Shown one piece after another: positions 63,649 through 64,000 of a stretch of DNA of 64,000 nt. The notes beneath the pieces were generated by a model. That model worked only from the letters and a program-made list of their open reading frames with translations, did no database searches and had not been told where the DNA came from. The translations under genes and the position numbers were made by a program. The DNA comes from Massilia sp. H-1 (GTDB lineage: Bacteria; Pseudomonadota; Gammaproteobacteria; Burkholderiales; Burkholderiaceae_D): contig CP087969.1 of NCBI GenBank assembly GCA_024703915.1, forward strand, positions 1,860,001 through 1,924,000, read 5' to 3'. Positions within the stretch are counted from its first letter, which is position 1. Every line of letters begins with the position of its first letter.

Positions 63649-64000
63649 TCAGTTCAGCGCCGCCGCGCGGTAAGGCGGCAGTGCCTGCACCGTGGTGCCC
63701 TTGGCGCGCGCATACACCGGCAGCAGCAGATTCATGTGAGCGTTCATGCGGGCGATGCGGTCGGCGCCGCCCGGGTGGGTCGACATGAATTGCGGCGGCG
63801 CGCCTTGTTCAGCGTGGCCATCTTCTCCCACACGGCAATGCTTAGCGGATCGGATCAGCCAAGGCGCGGGGCGGCGATATCGAGGCCGATCAGATCGGCC
63901 TCGCGTTCGTCGTCGCGCGAGAACTTGAGCGAGGTGAATTGGGCTCCGTATTGCGCCACCGTGTCGGTCACGCCGGGATCGAGCCCGAAGATCGAGGCCA
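63649..64000 (-). CDS. M48-family zinc metallopeptidase, C-terminal part
   Basis: It continues beyond the window. The visible part has DDEREADLIGLDIA, with the zinc-ligand Glu and the conserved Asp of the M48 fold, then DPLSIAVWEKMATLNKA and STHPGGADRIARMNAHM, the typical THPxxxxR ending, and a short tail. Breaks near 63808 and 63840-63870 (scar). It is directly upstream of the RluA-type gene: the TGA is followed at once by the ATG. Probably a periplasmic, BepA/YfgC-like or LoiP-like protease. Confidence 0.8.
   Translation of the reverse strand, partial: GLDLRARSRRDRHGGAIRSPIHLAQVLARRRTRGRSDRPRYRRPAPWLIRSAKHCRVGEDGHAEQGAPPQFMSTHPGGADRIARMNAHMNLLLPVYARAKGTTVQALPPYRAAALN

Overview
This 64 kb window is a GC-rich chromosomal segment from a betaproteobacterium, most likely Oxalobacteraceae (Massilia/Duganella/Telluria-like). 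The evidence is the gene orders rplM-rpsI, gatCAB beside mreBCD-mrdA-rodA-rlpA, birA-coaX-SPOR, dprA-LysM-def-fmt, plus a DUF3567 gene and a DUF4390-NtrY-NtrX cluster. Family-level assignment is inference. I saw no tRNA, rRNA, CRISPR array, prophage or insertion sequence.

The dominant signal is technical or epigenetic. Almost every long gene is broken by small indels, yet the fragments join into complete conserved proteins when read through. Most breaks carry the same scar (CTAAGC, TTAAGC, CTTAGC, CTTAGG or CCTAGCC) where the protein demands GCC-GGC (Ala-Gly) or an out-of-frame GCCGGC. The scar has the same form for the same flanking bases and appears on both strands. Essential genes are hit (argS, gatA, gatB, mrdA, rodA, mreC, pyrE, fmt). 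I read this as systematic consensus error at a modified GCCGGC palindrome in an unpolished single-molecule assembly, not real pseudogenisation. Genes are therefore annotated as whole CDS across the breaks, with break positions noted.

Layout. 1-1.6 kb: end of an M28-like peptidase, an unknown gene, rpsI and rplM. 1.9-13.7 kb: an exported S33-type hydrolase, two ABC-2 exporters (ATPase plus permease), an OsmC protein, coq7, and a third ABC system whose permease is fused to an M1 aminopeptidase. 13.8-19.8 kb: a translationally coupled signalling operon (CHASE3-type hybrid kinase with three receivers, CheR, CheB, receiver-kinase). 19.8-23.7 kb: LysR regulator divergent from an oxidoreductase, an exported unknown, and an apparent CoaD-like/HD fusion. 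23.7-31.2 kb: topB, smg, dprA, LysM protein, def, fmt. 31.2-35.5 kb: an orphan BrnA-like gene and metH. 35.6-43.7 kb: EAL/HDOD protein, glutamine amidotransferase, DUF3567, a CxCC protein, NtrX-like and NtrY-like regulators, DUF4390, rsmB. 43.9-50.5 kb: argS, SPOR protein, dsbA, SDR, birA, coaX, second SPOR protein, a STAS-like gene. 50.5-57.4 kb: the cell-shape cluster rlpA-rodA-mrdA-mreD-mreC-mreB. 57.7-61 kb: gatCAB. 61.2-64 kb: pyrE, exonuclease III, an RluA-type synthase and the end of an M48 peptidase.

Three intergenic regions (about 8.95, 35.5 and 61 kb) hold long perfect or near-perfect hairpins built around GGGGTCAGACC/GGTCTGACCCC. Their inner stem sequence differs between copies, but each copy stays self-complementary.
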